NCBI RefSeq assembly: GCF_027579695.1
Contig: NC_083579.1
Span: forward strand, 74,927,498-74,991,497
Direction: 5' to 3'
DNA length: 64,000 bases
Origin: Neoarius graeffei
Taxonomy: Eukaryota; Chordata; Actinopteri; Siluriformes; Ariidae
Shown: positions 1 to 9,436 of the stretch, one piece after another
Layout: each line of letters starts with the position of its first letter
Numbering within the stretch: the first letter of the stretch is position 1
The notes under the pieces: generated by a model
Told to the model about the DNA's origin: nothing
The model's input: the letters and a program-made list of their open reading frames with translations, nothing else
The model's database searches: none
Position numbers and translations under genes: made by a program

Positions 1-870
1 GGGAAGAAGGACAATGGTTGCGGTCTTGAAGCAGGAGGGAACGGTGCTCTGGCTGAGGGAAAGGTTGAAGATGGTGGTGAAAACATCAGCCAGCTCATTG
101 GCACATACTCTGAGGACCCGCCCAGGGACGTTGTCTGGTTGGTCCTGCTGCCTTCCTGGGGTTGATCCTCCTCAGAGCTTTGTGTACCTGGCCTGATGAG
201 ACTGTTAGTGGGGGGAGGGGGGTTGGGTGGTCCAGGTGTGTGTGCACGCCTCTTCTCTGTGCTGTAGCTGGTGGTCTCAAAGTGGGTGTAGAAAGTGTTG
301 AGGTCATCCAGCAGGCTGTCTGTGGAGCTGATGCTGCTGGTCCTGTAGTCTGTGATGTGCTGCAGGCCTTGCCACATTCGCCTGGGGTCAGCAGTAGAAT
401 AGAAGCCGTCCAGCTTCTCTGTGTACTGCCTCTTGGCCGCTGTAATGGCTTTCCTCAGTCTGTACTTCGCTGCTTTGTACTCTGTCTCATTGCCTGATCT
501 AAATGCAAGAGAGCGAGCATGCAGCATGCATCGTACCTGACTGTTTACCCAGGGCTTTTGGTTGGGGAACTTCCTGATCTGTATGGTGGGCACGATGTTG
601 CAGACACATATGCTGATGTACCCAGTCACATACACAGCATAGTCCTGTATACTGACAGAAGAGTCCTCCAAAGTGGCTGCAGCTTTAAACACATCCCAGT
701 CTGTCCAAGCAAAACAGTCCTGAAAGGTGCTCTCAGTCTCTGGGCTCCAGAGTTTGACTTGTTTGGTGACAGGATTTGTTTGTTTTAGTCTTTGTCTGTA
801 GGCCGGATACAGAAACAAAGAGATGTGGTCCGAGTGTCCGAAGTGGGGGCGGGGTGCAGCCCTGTATGCA
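1..870 (-). pseudogene. LINE ORF2 fragment (endonuclease end to reverse transcriptase start), broken
   Basis: Read on the minus strand, an open frame starts near 870 with the apurinic-endonuclease motif FGHSDH. It continues through a linker with FPNQKPWVN (about 570-540) into the start of a reverse transcriptase: [14 protein letters not shown], then [15 protein letters not shown] and ATIVLLP near the window edge. These signatures belong to Jockey/CR1/L2/Rex1-type non-LTR retrotransposons; I cannot choose the clade. The reading frame changes twice. The second change is at about 140, where a 4-bp duplication (ACCA) sits just after KAAGP. The catalytic palm lies beyond the left edge. It is a dead fragment. 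Confidence 0.85.
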
Positions 871-1019
871 CTGCGTATCTTGCTAGCACGATATTGAACA
901 AGTCGAAGATGAGTAGCTGAATGGAATATATTTGATATACCATGAAAAAGGCCAGCCAATATTATTATTAATTATTATTTATACATACACACCCTGTTCA
1001 TATCAGCATTCTTGAAAGT

Positions 1020-1640
1020 CAATGCGAGCTTACCTGCGACTCGGTGCGGTTAGTGCAGCAGTCCAGTTACCTTCTAGCCAGTGTAGCGCTAGCAAAGGCC
1101 AATGCTAGCGCAGTGGAGCCGAATACGATCTCATCTCATCTCGTTATCTCTAGCCGCTTTATCCTGTTCTACAGGGTCGCAGGCAAGCTGGAGCCTATCC
1201 CAGCTGACTACAGGCAAAAGGCAGGGTACACCCTGGACAAGTCGCCAGGTCATCACAGGGCTGACACATAGACACAGACAACCATTCACACTCACATTCA
1301 CACCTACGCTCAATTTAGAGTCACCAGTTAACCTAACCTGCATGTCTTTGGACTGTGGGGGAAACCGGAGCACCCGGAGGAAACCCACGCGGACACAGGG
1401 AGAACATGCAAACTCCGCACAGAAAGGCCCTCGCCGGCCACGGGGCTCGAACCCGGACCTTCTTGCTGTGAGGCGACAGCGCTAACCACTACACCACCGT
1501 GCCGCCTTGCCGAATACGATGATTATGATTTTCCCTGTGTAATTTACTTAGTTACTTTTAAAATCAACATCGACAGCTACACACAACAGAGCGACCTGGC
1601 AGCCAAAATGCTCTCAAAATCTTCCTTATTTAACGAAGCA
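1020..1640. repeat. Dispersed repeat copy, interrupted by a SINE
   Basis: The stretches 1020-1117 and 1521-1640 match two other places in the window: about 54080-54230 plus 54970-55050 on the same strand, and 47240-47600 inverted. Shared landmarks are the phrase around TTCTAGCC(A/G)GTGTAGCG and the phrase ending ATCGACAGCTACACACAA. The copy carries no ORF of note. A SINE sits in its middle. It is probably part of the same non-autonomous element described at 53622-55153. Confidence 0.6.
1130..1508 (-). mobile_element. tRNA-derived SINE, full length, copy 1
   Basis: On the minus strand it begins with a tRNA-like head carrying an A box (GTAGTGGTTAGCGC) and a B box (GGTTCGAGCCC type). It continues through a conserved body (CCAAAGACATGCAG) and ends in an ATGAG-type short repeat tail. 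A 12-bp target-site duplication GCCGAATACGAT flanks it at 1118-1129 and 1509-1520. The same family occurs at about 11547, 22291, 33860, 35763, 53214, 59385 and, in plus orientation, 63831. The long apparent ORFs over these copies are SINE sequence, not genes. Confidence 0.92.
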
Positions 1641-2209
1641 AATCTCACAGCCATGTTTGTTTACAAACTGTCACAGTCATTCTCTAGTGCGGAAGTTTTA
1701 CATCTCCAGGCATGCCACTGGGGATATCTAAAAAAAGTGAAACGTCAAGCCAGGGGGTGTGGGGGCAGGCTACACCCCCACTGGGGTGCAGGGGCAACGC
1801 CCTGCTGAGGGGTCTGGGGGCCGAAGGACCCCAGAAGCCAAGACCTTTTCACAGAATTCATAGCACGTTTTAAAATTTGAGAAACTTTTAGAATAAAATG
1901 CATGCAAACTTTCAAATCACAAGAACATAATTTTTCACACTTTCAAGAAATCTCATGACCACTGAGGGGTATTTCATCTGACTGGCTCCACTCCTCGGAC
2001 TAGTAGAGGGCTACTAAAACTTATTAAAAATGGTAATGATGTTTGATAAGTTTATTTTCAGTAAATATGACTGAAACAGGATAGCATTTTTGAAAATTAG
2101 TTAACACAAAAACACAATGTACATTATTTCATAGCTCATAACTTTATTATATTGCTGAAAAATTACACATCATAACTTGGCAGCATGCTTTTTCTTTTGC
2201 TTGGGTGGT
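1641..2209. other. No gene seen; probably the 3' flank of a decayed transposon
   Basis: A GC-rich stretch at about 1750-1830 has repeated CCCCA/TGGGG motifs. The rest is AT-rich and non-coding. The piece at 2160-2209 follows directly, on the minus strand, the stop of the transposase-like exon at 2210-2429, so it may be 3' untranslated sequence of that element. Confidence 0.4.
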
Positions 2210-2429
2210 TCACTGTCTGAATGGTTGTGATCTAATCATCTCTGGTGAACAGTCTTTCAAAGTTTTCCCCAGTCCATGAATCAGCTTGTAAGTTGCACTA
2301 CTTCTTGCCATGTGAAGTGCATCCAAGGCTTTTTTTTTTATCTTTAACTACTTCTTTACACAAGGCTACAAGATCTTCCACATCACTCATGGCCAGAGTT
2401 TTCTCTGCAGCAAAAGCTAAGATTAAAGC
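2210..2429 (-). pseudogene. Transposase-like exon 2 of the BED-finger gene
   Basis: On the minus strand an acceptor (TATTTTTTCAG) at 2430-2440 is followed in phase 0 by ALILAFAAEKTLAMSDVED, then an LVALCKEVVKD segment and ALHMARSSATYKLIHGLGKT. It ends at a TGA at 2212-2210. The phase and sense fit the GAG|GTAAGA donor of the exon at 5884-6336, giving one two-exon protein. From memory, similar segments occur in uncharacterised fish proteins with a BED-like finger and a hAT-like transposase body. A run of nine A in the KDKKK stretch and the loss of similarity after GKT suggest decay. The intron has been filled by two later insertions. Confidence 0.6.
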
Positions 2430-2902
2430 CTGAAAAAATAAGTTTTAAAAGAAGTTAAAATCACAGTACATATCTGCTAATATCAACATGTACAATATTT
2501 AAATTCGAGAAGCGTTAAACCACAACATTAACAGTTTCATGCAAAAGCATACAGGCCTATAGTCTATTAGATTCATTAACTGTTCTATAGACCCCTTCGC
2601 AGTAAACGTCATTCATACGTAAGAGGAAATTGCGCGCGCAGCCTGGACCCAAAAAAGACTCAGCGACGGTAGAGACGAGAAGAAATATTTGGAAGAAATG
2701 CCTAGTTGTTGTAGTCTGGCTAACGCGACAAAGCTCTACGAGCTATTGATCTGGCAAAGATATTAAGCCCAACCGTTTCCCAGAGCCCGTGGTTGACCCG
2801 CCTCCCTGAAATGCCTCAGTTTGCTGCTGGTCGAAGCCAGAAAAGGCTGTGACGAAGCTTAAACCAATCACATCACTCTTTCCTCTGACGTATGTGATGC
2901 GA

Positions 2903-3049
2903 CGGGGCTAACTGGTAGATTAAACTCTTACCGAAGCCGGTCGGGAGCAAGGCGAAAACGTCCTTCCTTTCAATAAATACCTCCAGGGCTGCTCTTTGCT
3001 CCGTTGTCAATGAGAACTTCCCGTTGAATGCTTTCAATACAGCATCTAT
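2903..3049 (-). pseudogene. RecQ-like helicase fragment with Walker A motif
   Basis: Minus-strand translation gives LTTEQRAALEVFIERKDVF followed by ALLPTGFGKSLIYQL. The GFGKS motif is the Walker A loop of superfamily II helicases, and the spacing before it fits the RecQ Q-motif region. Only about 49 codons remain. No start or downstream helicase motifs are present nearby. It is the same strand as the SWIM exon but separated from it by an opposite-strand THAP exon, so it may be a captured or rearranged piece. Confidence 0.7.
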
Positions 3050-3168
3050 GCATAATAGATGCGGAAGCGTGAATGAAGCGCTTCCGGCATAGATTCTGTA
3101 AACAATCTATGGCTTCCGGTCGCAGTTCTACTACGTCAGTGCCTTGAACATGCCTCTACCCAGGGCCG

Positions 3169-3487
3169 TTGGAGATGCTCAAAGTTGATTGGTTCCCGAT
3201 TTTTCGGGAGCTTGGAAGAGCTGTAGATAGCTTGCCTGGCCAGACTAAGCTCGCAACAGGCCCTCGTGTTGCGTCACGCTTAGGATGGGCGGGCCCAGAC
3301 TATAGTTGTTGTGTTGTCGGGTGTCAGAATCGTAGCAGTGATGGGGTTAAAATGTACAGAATTCCAGCAGGATCTCACCCATTCCAAAAAAATCGCCGAC
3401 GTCTATGGCTACAAGCCATCAAACGTGTAGACTGGGATGAAAGCACCATCAAAAATGCGCGGGTTTGCAGCGCCCACTTCATCACAG
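3169..3487 (+). CDS. THAP-domain exon of a transposon-encoded protein
   Basis: Residues from about 45 onward give CCVVGCQNRSSDG, a central RRLWLQAIKRVDW and VCSAHFITG. This is the C2CH pattern of a THAP DNA-binding domain (C-x4-C, W, C-x2-H-F). The exon ends in a consensus donor CAG|GTAAGA at 3487/3488, so the frame that runs on to 3552 is intron. No downstream plus-strand exon is visible before the minus-strand SWIM exon. The first 40 or so residues lack similarity to THAP proteins and the true start is uncertain. Confidence 0.7.
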
Positions 3488-3663
3488 GTAAGATCAGGCT
3501 ATTTATTAAATATTTCTTTTTTATTCTTTCTAGTCTTCGTTTATTGATGTAGCAAAATACTTTGGTAACGTTTGTCTGATTAGCTGGTCATAGTTACACA
3601 ATGTAATGAATATTGTTAGCATGTTAGCTTTGCATGCAATTTTGTTTGTAGGAGATTACTTAC

Positions 3664-4146
3664 CCTGCCATACATGTGCAATTGGCTGTCAAAACGTAGC
3701 CTTCCAGCTTGTTGTATACCACCCAGGCTTCATACATAGCAACCTTCTGACCTTGACGCTGACTTGGTAAGATTTTTGACTTCAGAGCACAGAAGTTTTC
3801 ATCAATTTCAGTGTAAAACACGTTCTGTACATGCCCGCACATCATAATCATATGCGTCTAAAGACTTGTAGGCACGAAGTTTTTCGTGGGTGTACACTGA
3901 AGTCTGGTCAATAAGGTACGAGTATATATCTGGCCATTGTATACCAAGGAACTTACTAACATCGTCCGTCCACTCTTTAATTAAATGCGGATCCGGTAGG
4001 CGATGTCCACTTGTTAGAGTTAACTTATTTATGTAGCATTCTCGATCTTGTAACGACAATTGTTTTGCATAATCTGACAGCTCATAATGCCGGTCTATGG
4101 GCAGCGCCATTGTTTCTGAGTCCAGGCTGCGTGCGCATCCTGGCAA
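3664..4146 (-). pseudogene. 5' exon of a SWIM-zinc-finger protein (YqaJ-associated type), frameshifted
   Basis: The first frame (4146-3808) has ATGs at 4146 and 4110 and carries DIYSYLIDQTSVYTHEKL followed by RAYKSLDAYDY. A small deletion then shifts the frame into CGHVQNVFYTEIDE, which runs to NCTCMAG. That C-x-C is the first half of a SWIM zinc finger. The exon ends at GG|GTAAGT (3664/3663). In proteins I know with this layout, the rest of the SWIM finger and a YqaJ-like exonuclease domain follow; neither is seen here. The start lies within 40-75 bp of the right inverted end of the element. Confidence 0.65.
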
Positions 4147-4247
4147 CGGTCGGTTTGTTTACAAACATGCGAAGGGGTCTATTGTGTATTACGAAGACTC
4201 ACATGTACACGAAACTACATTTGATTAGTTAAACTTAGCCTGCAGTA

Positions 4248-5663
4248 CAGTTGTGCTCATAAGTTTACATACCCTGGCAGAATCTATGATTCTTTGACCA
4301 TTTTTCAGAGAATATGAATGATAACGCAAAAACATCTTTTCCGCTCATGCTTAGTGGTTGGGTGAAAGCATTTATTGTCAAGCGACTGTGTTTTCTCTTT
4401 TTAAATCATAATGACAACAGAAACTACCCAAATGACCCTGATCAAAAGTTCACATACCCTGGTGATTTTGGCCTGATAACCTGCACAGAAGTTGACACAA
4501 ATGGGTTTGAATGGCTGCTCAAGGTAACATCCTCACCTGTGATCTGTTTGCTCGTAATCAGTGTGTGTGCATAAAAGCCGAGTGAGTTTCTGGGATCCAG
4601 ACAGACTCTCGCATCTTTCATCCAGCCACTGACGTTTCTGGATTCTGAGTCATGGGGAAAGCAAAAGAATCGTCAACGGATCTACGGGAAAAGGTAGTTG
4701 AACTGTATAAAACAGGAAAGATATCCACGGAATTGATAATACCAGTCAGCAGTGTTCAAACTGTGATTAACAAATGGAAAATCAGGGGCTCTGTTAAAAC
4801 CAAACCACGGTCAGGTAGACCAACAAAAATTTACGCCAAACAGCACAGAGACAAGCGTCAGAACTTCTGGAACAAGGTAATTTGGAGCGATGAGACCAAA
4901 ATTGAACTTTTTGGCCACAACCATAAACGTTACATTTGGAGAGGTGTCAACAAGGCCTATGATGAAAGGAACACCATTCCTACTGTAAAGCACGGAGGTG
5001 GATCGCTGATGTTTTGGGGATGTGTGAGCTACAAAGGCACAGGAAACTTGGTCAAAGTTGAAGGAAAGATGAATGCAGCACGTTATCAGCAAATACTGGA
5101 GGCAAATTTGCACTCATCAGCCCGGAAGCTGCGCATGGGACGTACTTGGACGTTCCGACATGACAACGGTCCAAAACACAAGGCCAAGTCGACCTGTCAT
5201 TGGCTACAGCAGAACAAAGTGAAGGTTCTGGAGTGGCCATCTCAGTCTCCTGACCTCAATATCATTGAGCCACTCTGGGGAGATCTCAAGCGCGCAGTTC
5301 ATGCAAGACAGCCCAGGAATTTACAGGAACTGGAGGCTTTTTGCCAAGAAGAATGGGCAGCTTTACCATCTGGGAAAATAAAGAGCCTCATCCACAACAG
5401 ACTTCAGGCTGTCATTGATGTTAGAGGGGGCAATACACGGTATTAAGAACTGGGGTGTGTAAACTTTTGATCAGGGTCATTTGGATGTTTTTTGTTGTCA
5501 TTATGATTTAAAAATAGAAAACAGTTGTTTATCAATAAATGGCTTCACCCAACCACTAACCATGAGTGGGGGAAAAAGTTTTTGTGTTATCATTCATATT
5601 CTCTGAAAAAAGGCCAAGAAAGCAAAAATTCTGCCAGGGTATGTAAACTTATGAGCACAACTG
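4248..5663 (+). mobile_element. Tc1-like transposon, nearly full length, with about 200-bp inverted repeats
   Basis: It is flanked by TA at 4246-4247 and 5664-5665. The ends read CAGTTGTGCTCATAAGTTTA and its complement. The inverted repeats are long and contain a second internal match (GACCCTGATCAAAAG and CTTTTGATCAGGGTC), the IR/DR layout typical of active Tc1 families. The element is 1416 bp, shorter than the usual 1.6 kb because its transposase has lost an internal segment. It inserted in the intron of the BED-finger gene. Confidence 0.93.
4652..5446 (+). CDS. Tc1 transposase, internally deleted (264 aa)
   Basis: The frame starts MGKAKESSTDLREKVV and has the first helix-turn-helix, the GRP-type hook SGRPTKI, then jumps to RDKRQNFWNKVIWSDETKIE. 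About 75 residues between the DNA-binding domains and the catalytic core are missing compared with the usual 340 aa. All three catalytic acids of the DD34E core remain: D in WSDETK, D in FRHDNGPKH and E in PDLNIIEPLW. The end GGNTRY is the normal C-terminus. The lost paired-like subdomain makes it unlikely to act alone. Confidence 0.9.
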   Translation: MGKAKESSTDLREKVVELYKTGKISTELIIPVSSVQTVINKWKIRGSVKTKPRSGRPTKIYAKQHRDKRQNFWNKVIWSDETKIELFGHNHKRYIWRGVNKAYDERNTIPTVKHGGGSLMFWGCVSYKGTGNLVKVEGKMNAARYQQILEANLHSSARKLRMGRTWTFRHDNGPKHKAKSTCHWLQQNKVKVLEWPSQSPDLNIIEPLWGDLKRAVHARQPRNLQELEAFCQEEWAALPSGKIKSLIHNRLQAVIDVRGGNTRY

Positions 5664-5883
5664 TAGATCTAAATATGTTTTATCTGCATAAAATTACATT
5701 AGTGAGGTATTTTCATGATTTTGCAATTGTAAGTAACTCAAAATTAGATCTAAAATGTCAAATCAGTCGCATTTCATTCTAAATTTGAAACTTTTCTCTA
5801 TAATTAGGATATATTATATTCTTTGCATTGTTTGACAGTTAAGAGGAAAGGGCCAAAAACTTCGGCAAAAAGTGGTTTCTTAC

Positions 5884-6336
5884 CTCAGTATCTGCTTTCT
5901 TGTCCACAAATGGTGTCAGACGCTTAGACTGTGCAGCTGCAGGCTTTTCCGAGGCCTGTAAGTAAACAGGGCTAATGCCACATGCCAAATCCTGTTTTTG
6001 TGCATCTTCCCGGCGACGAGTGAAAAAATTACTCGGCAGTTGATGATTTGACCGCTTTTCATACGGTTTCCGTGCGCGTCCTTTTGTTTTGATATGGTCG
6101 ACCAGGGCAACGCAACCACGATCAGCATAGTTAGTCTCTGCATCACACAAGACGCGCCTGCATTTACCAGCAACGTCAACTTTCCAGTAATATTCGCCCG
6201 CAGTGGTGTACATTTCTTTGTTGTTATAAACGACTTTTAACAGTTTTGAACACCATTCCCAATTCCATTTTGCTCTGCACCCACTATCAACTTCCCTTGC
6301 TCGGTTTTCTTCTTTTCGATCAATAATTTTTGCCAT
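5884..6336 (-). CDS. Exon 1 of a BED-finger transposase-like protein (151 codons)
   Basis: It starts MAKIIDRKEENRA and contains KWNWEWCSKLLKVVYNNKEM, a cysteine cluster CRRVLCDAETNYADRG and VALVDHIKTK. This is a BED-like or C2H-type finger, imperfect because the usual second histidine of DHIKTKKH is replaced. A proline- and lysine-rich linker follows, then ADTE and a perfect donor GAG|GTAAGA at 5884/5883. It joins in phase 0 to the exon at 2429-2210. The 3.4-kb intron holds a SWIM-type element and a Tc1 element. The frame is uninterrupted, but the overall gene looks like a transposon relic. Confidence 0.6.
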
Positions 6337-6944
6337 TGTTCAAAATATTCGCTTTCTAACTTCGAAATGCAGTTACCACGTTGTAAACAAGCAAGAACGA
6401 GCTACAATATATTCACGTCGCCGATTGGCTACATTACTAACGCTTGACGTTTTCTTCCAATCACTAACCTCGTTACACACGCGTAATCGGAGTCAAGGTC
6501 AGTCCGTAAAACACGGAATCGGATGCAAAATAGCAAACATTACGTTTGCACATTTACCGCAAGTCAACACCTCTCGTGATTTTTGAGTATTTTGGCATTT
6601 CACAAAATGTATTCAAATCCGCGAATTTTCGCGGATCCGCGACCAAATAGCATGCTTGGATCTCCGACATGTCTCTTTTCCAGTTTTTCAATGTCCGTTG
6701 GTCTGTTTTTCTCTTGTAAATATGCATGAAGAATATATAAAATGAAGTTTTGGTAGCCTTTCGGGTGTTCAGCCTGTCTTCAGTTTGCAGTTAATTTATT
6801 TAGTGCTTAAACCCAACACTGGATTAGCCTCGTCTTCTCTCTTTCCTGGCTGACAAAGAAATGATTGTGCGCATGCACAGCAGAAAAGCTGTCATTGGAT
6901 CTTTGCATGAGCTCTGATAGATGACGTCATGTTATCTTGATAAC
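6337..6944. other. 5' flank of the BED-finger gene; no other gene seen
   Basis: AT-rich sequence with a CpG-containing patch at 6400-6560 that may be the old promoter of the minus-strand element. There is a small palindromic motif around 6617-6640 (CCGCGAATTTTCGCGG). No coding potential is seen. Confidence 0.4.
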
Positions 6945-6948
6945 GTGC

Positions 6949-8635
6949 TGTAGGTGCATTTGGGTAATTGAGTGATCAATCTCATTAAATCTGAAGGTTA
7001 ATAATTAAAATTGAATCAGTCTCATTTGAATCGTTTTCAGTGAATCGTTTTCATTGAATCAGTCTCATATTATCATTAAATCACTCATGGAATCAGTCTC
7101 ATTAATTAATACCATTAATTTTGGTGCTTAATAATAAATTGCCAAACAGCTAAATTATGGTATATTCCAAATTATTATGATCACTTATCATATTACATAA
7201 ATCATATGCACCTTTGAATTCTTGGAGATTGGGTATTTCGAAGATATTGGAACACAAATAAACACACAGTTTCAATAATAAATGAATTTATTATAACAAA
7301 GATAAAAATGGATAATAACAGTTGAAATCATTATATACAAATATGATATGGTGTGTGTGTGTGTGTGTGAGAGAGAGTGTGTGTGAAAGGCCCTATGGCC
7401 TGAGCAGAAGGCTAGCGTGGGATGCTAGCTAGGCATGTTCGTGTGTGTCCACATGGTGTAGGGATCACCATGTGGGATTTGAGGAGAACAAAGGAATTAG
7501 CCTTGTGTTGCTAAGCTGAGACAAAGGAATGCTAGCTAAGGTGTGTTTGTGAGTGGCCACGTATGGAGGCCTAGATTAGCCTTGTGTTTAGCTAAGGCAA
7601 AGGAATGCTAGCTAAGGTGTGTTTGTGTGTGTGGGGGAGGACCACCACGTGGTAAGGCCTATGGCCTAGCAAAAGAAAGGCTAGCGTGGGTTGCTAGCTA
7701 AGGTAAAGGAAAGCTAGCTAAGGTGTGTTTGTGAGTGGCCACATGTTTGTGTAGGCCTAGATTAACCTCGTGTGGCTAAGCTAAGACAAAGGGAAGCTAG
7801 CTCATAACACTACTAAATCCACTGAAATCTTGATGAGGTCAAGATGTGTGATAAGGAAATTAAAGTGTTAGTGAGGAATAGAGAAGCATGCACAGCCTAT
7901 CTATTAAACAATTGAGAGAACATAGAGCAATTAATTCAATTCGACATGCTGCGTGTCTACAGTGTAAACAAACCGTTCCTGAGTTTAAATTCACACTACT
8001 TCAATAAAAGCTAATTCCTAAGACTAGGTTTTTTGATTATGCCCAAAAATGCCAGTCTTGCGCGAGATTATGAGATGATGTCCCGAGACTTTTGGAGTTT
8101 TCACCGTTGTGGAGATCTCCGTGAAGCACAGGGAATTTCTTGGAGAGGCTGAGTTCACAGGAGCTCGTGGGAAGACTTCTGTAGAAAACGGAGAATTCCT
8201 GGAGAAGCTTCGTAGCTCGTGGGAAGGAAATCTTTGTAGAACAAGGTGCACAGGGCTTCAGTTAAGAAAAAGGGTCCAGCCGCTTTCCTATAACTTTGAA
8301 TTAAAACTGGTTTTGGGCGGCAGTCGTGACGTCACTTCTAATACGAATAAAACCGGTTGTAACTCGACTGAGTTAAAGATCGCGCGACTCTGGAGTCTAC
8401 CTTGGCCAAGGGTAAGAAAGAAAGAGGTCTTTTCTGGTTTGCTCGGGTGAAGCGAGCGATTCCTCCTTGTGTCCGTGTTGAATTCACGGCGCCGAAAGAG
8501 GAGGAGCTAGGAGTTCCCGGGTTTCTTATGCTTTCATGGAGGATGTGACATTGGTGATCCCGCCCCCGCGTGACGCAGGTCAATGCGGAAGCTGGTGATG
8601 GGAGTTGTAGTTTTTTAAAAGGGACTGTACCTACA
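6949..8635. mobile_element. Solo LTR, 1687 bp, family A (first orientation)
   Basis: The unit begins TGTAGGT and ends ACCTACA, a TG...CA terminus with a 7-bp inverted end. It is bracketed by a 4-bp duplication GTGC at 6945-6948 and 8636-8639. A second unit of the same family, inverted, lies at 9437-10906 with a different 4-bp duplication. Size, termini and TSD fit a solo LTR of a retrotransposon or endogenous retrovirus; no internal coding region is present. Transcription direction is not certain. The copy contains a TG/AG microsatellite and a GCTAGC-rich minisatellite absent or much shorter in the other copy. Confidence 0.7.
7345..7805. repeat. TG microsatellite followed by GCTAGC-rich minisatellite
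   Basis: (TG)n and a short AG run at about 7351-7385 are followed by several imperfect units containing GCTAGCTAAGGTGTGTTTGTG and a CCACGTGG or CCACATGTG core, with AAAGGAA spacers. It lies inside the solo LTR and accounts for most of its extra length over the partner at 9437-10906, where the corresponding region has a (CA)n run near 10429-10456. Confidence 0.75.
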
Positions 8636-8639
8636 GTGC

Positions 8640-9432
8640 AATATTATAATATTGCACGCTCATTCTCCATTGCGGAGAGCGGCGTAATACATGGAGGATA
8701 AGCGATATGATAATATTGCATGCCATCAATAAACCCGCTAGAAGGGAATAGAACACACGTTTTTAATCCATGGAAAAAGTGTCCTGTATGTATAATATAT
8801 TAATTTTATATTACATCTTTCAACAAAACATTCCCATGCAGGTATTGGCTAAGGATGGCTCACATGACAAAAAAAAATAGTTCCACAACTGATTACGTAT
8901 CTTGCGACATAAAAAATTAAAATAGATATGGTGCGAGTCAGTCATGGTATATCCCACGAACTGAGGTCACAATTTCAAGCTGTACAGCCGACTCGAGTCA
9001 CAGCTGCGGCTCCGTGAGCACTTCTGTGTGTGTGTAGATCTACAGATCATGATCATACCTCGCGAGGCAGGCGGTAGATAGCATGTCCAATCCAATGCAT
9101 CATGCGCAGGTCGAAGGTCACGCCGACGTAAGCAACAAACATGGCTGCCTCCAGTAAATATGTTCTGCCATTTGGATTTTCTAGATTTTTATGTTTGTGT
9201 ACAGTTTGGGACTTTGGATAGTCTTTTTCAATTTGGATATTTTGATGCTTGCATAGTGGAGCGGGGCAAAGACAGGGAGTTGGGCTTTTTTTTTTCCCCC
9301 CCAGATTTATTGCTAATTCTTTGTAGCTAACATGTTTAGTTTGGAATTTTTTGAGGAGGGATATAACTCTAATATACCATGCACTGAGAGGCTCCGGTTG
9401 AGTTTATGGATTCTCTGAGGTGATTGGCAATG
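8640..9432. repeat. Dispersed repeat block A between the two solo LTRs
   Basis: About 8842-9390 matches 42388-42617 plus 44172-44420 (block B): shared phrases are GGATGGCTCAC, TAGTCATGGTATATCC type and ATCATGATCAT. Block B has a Tc1 element in its GT repeat and block A has not; block A has the LTR insertions and block B has not. The left edge has a perfect 22-bp palindrome at 8636-8657, the target of the first LTR. Near 9375 the phrase CTAATATACCATGCACTGAGAG pairs with its complement at 10912-10933, so the original repeat held a hairpin now split by the second LTR. No gene is seen. Confidence 0.7.
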
Positions 9433-9436
9433 CCAG

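Larger units (their letters stand above)
2586..4183. mobile_element. DNA transposon remnant with THAP, RecQ-like helicase and SWIM-type pieces
   Basis: It is bounded by inverted ends reading TATAGACCCCTTCGCA at 2586 and, inverted, TGCGAAGGGGTCTAT ending at 4182. Inside are a helicase Walker A fragment (minus, 2903-3049), a THAP zinc-finger exon (plus, 3169-3487) and the 5' exon of a SWIM-zinc-finger protein (minus, 3664-4146). The last two carry good splice donors. The target-site duplication is unclear. The element lies in the intron of the BED-finger gene. A second element with the same SWIM-gene 5' exon and ends starting TATAGA is at 36530-37558. The superfamily is not identified; a Kolobok-like or P-like element is possible because of the THAP domain. 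Confidence 0.6.

Noticed and set aside
1131..1388. Recurrent conserved ORF (MGFLRVLRFPPQSKDMQ...) seen on the minus strand at 1131, 11486, 22287, 35821, 53157 and 59384
   Set aside because: It is a frame across the tRNA-derived SINE; its recurrence reflects SINE copies, not a protein family.
7400..7805. CRISPR-like regularly spaced repeats
   Set aside because: Imperfect minisatellite units in an LTR of a vertebrate genome; unit and spacer lengths are irregular and no cas genes exist.
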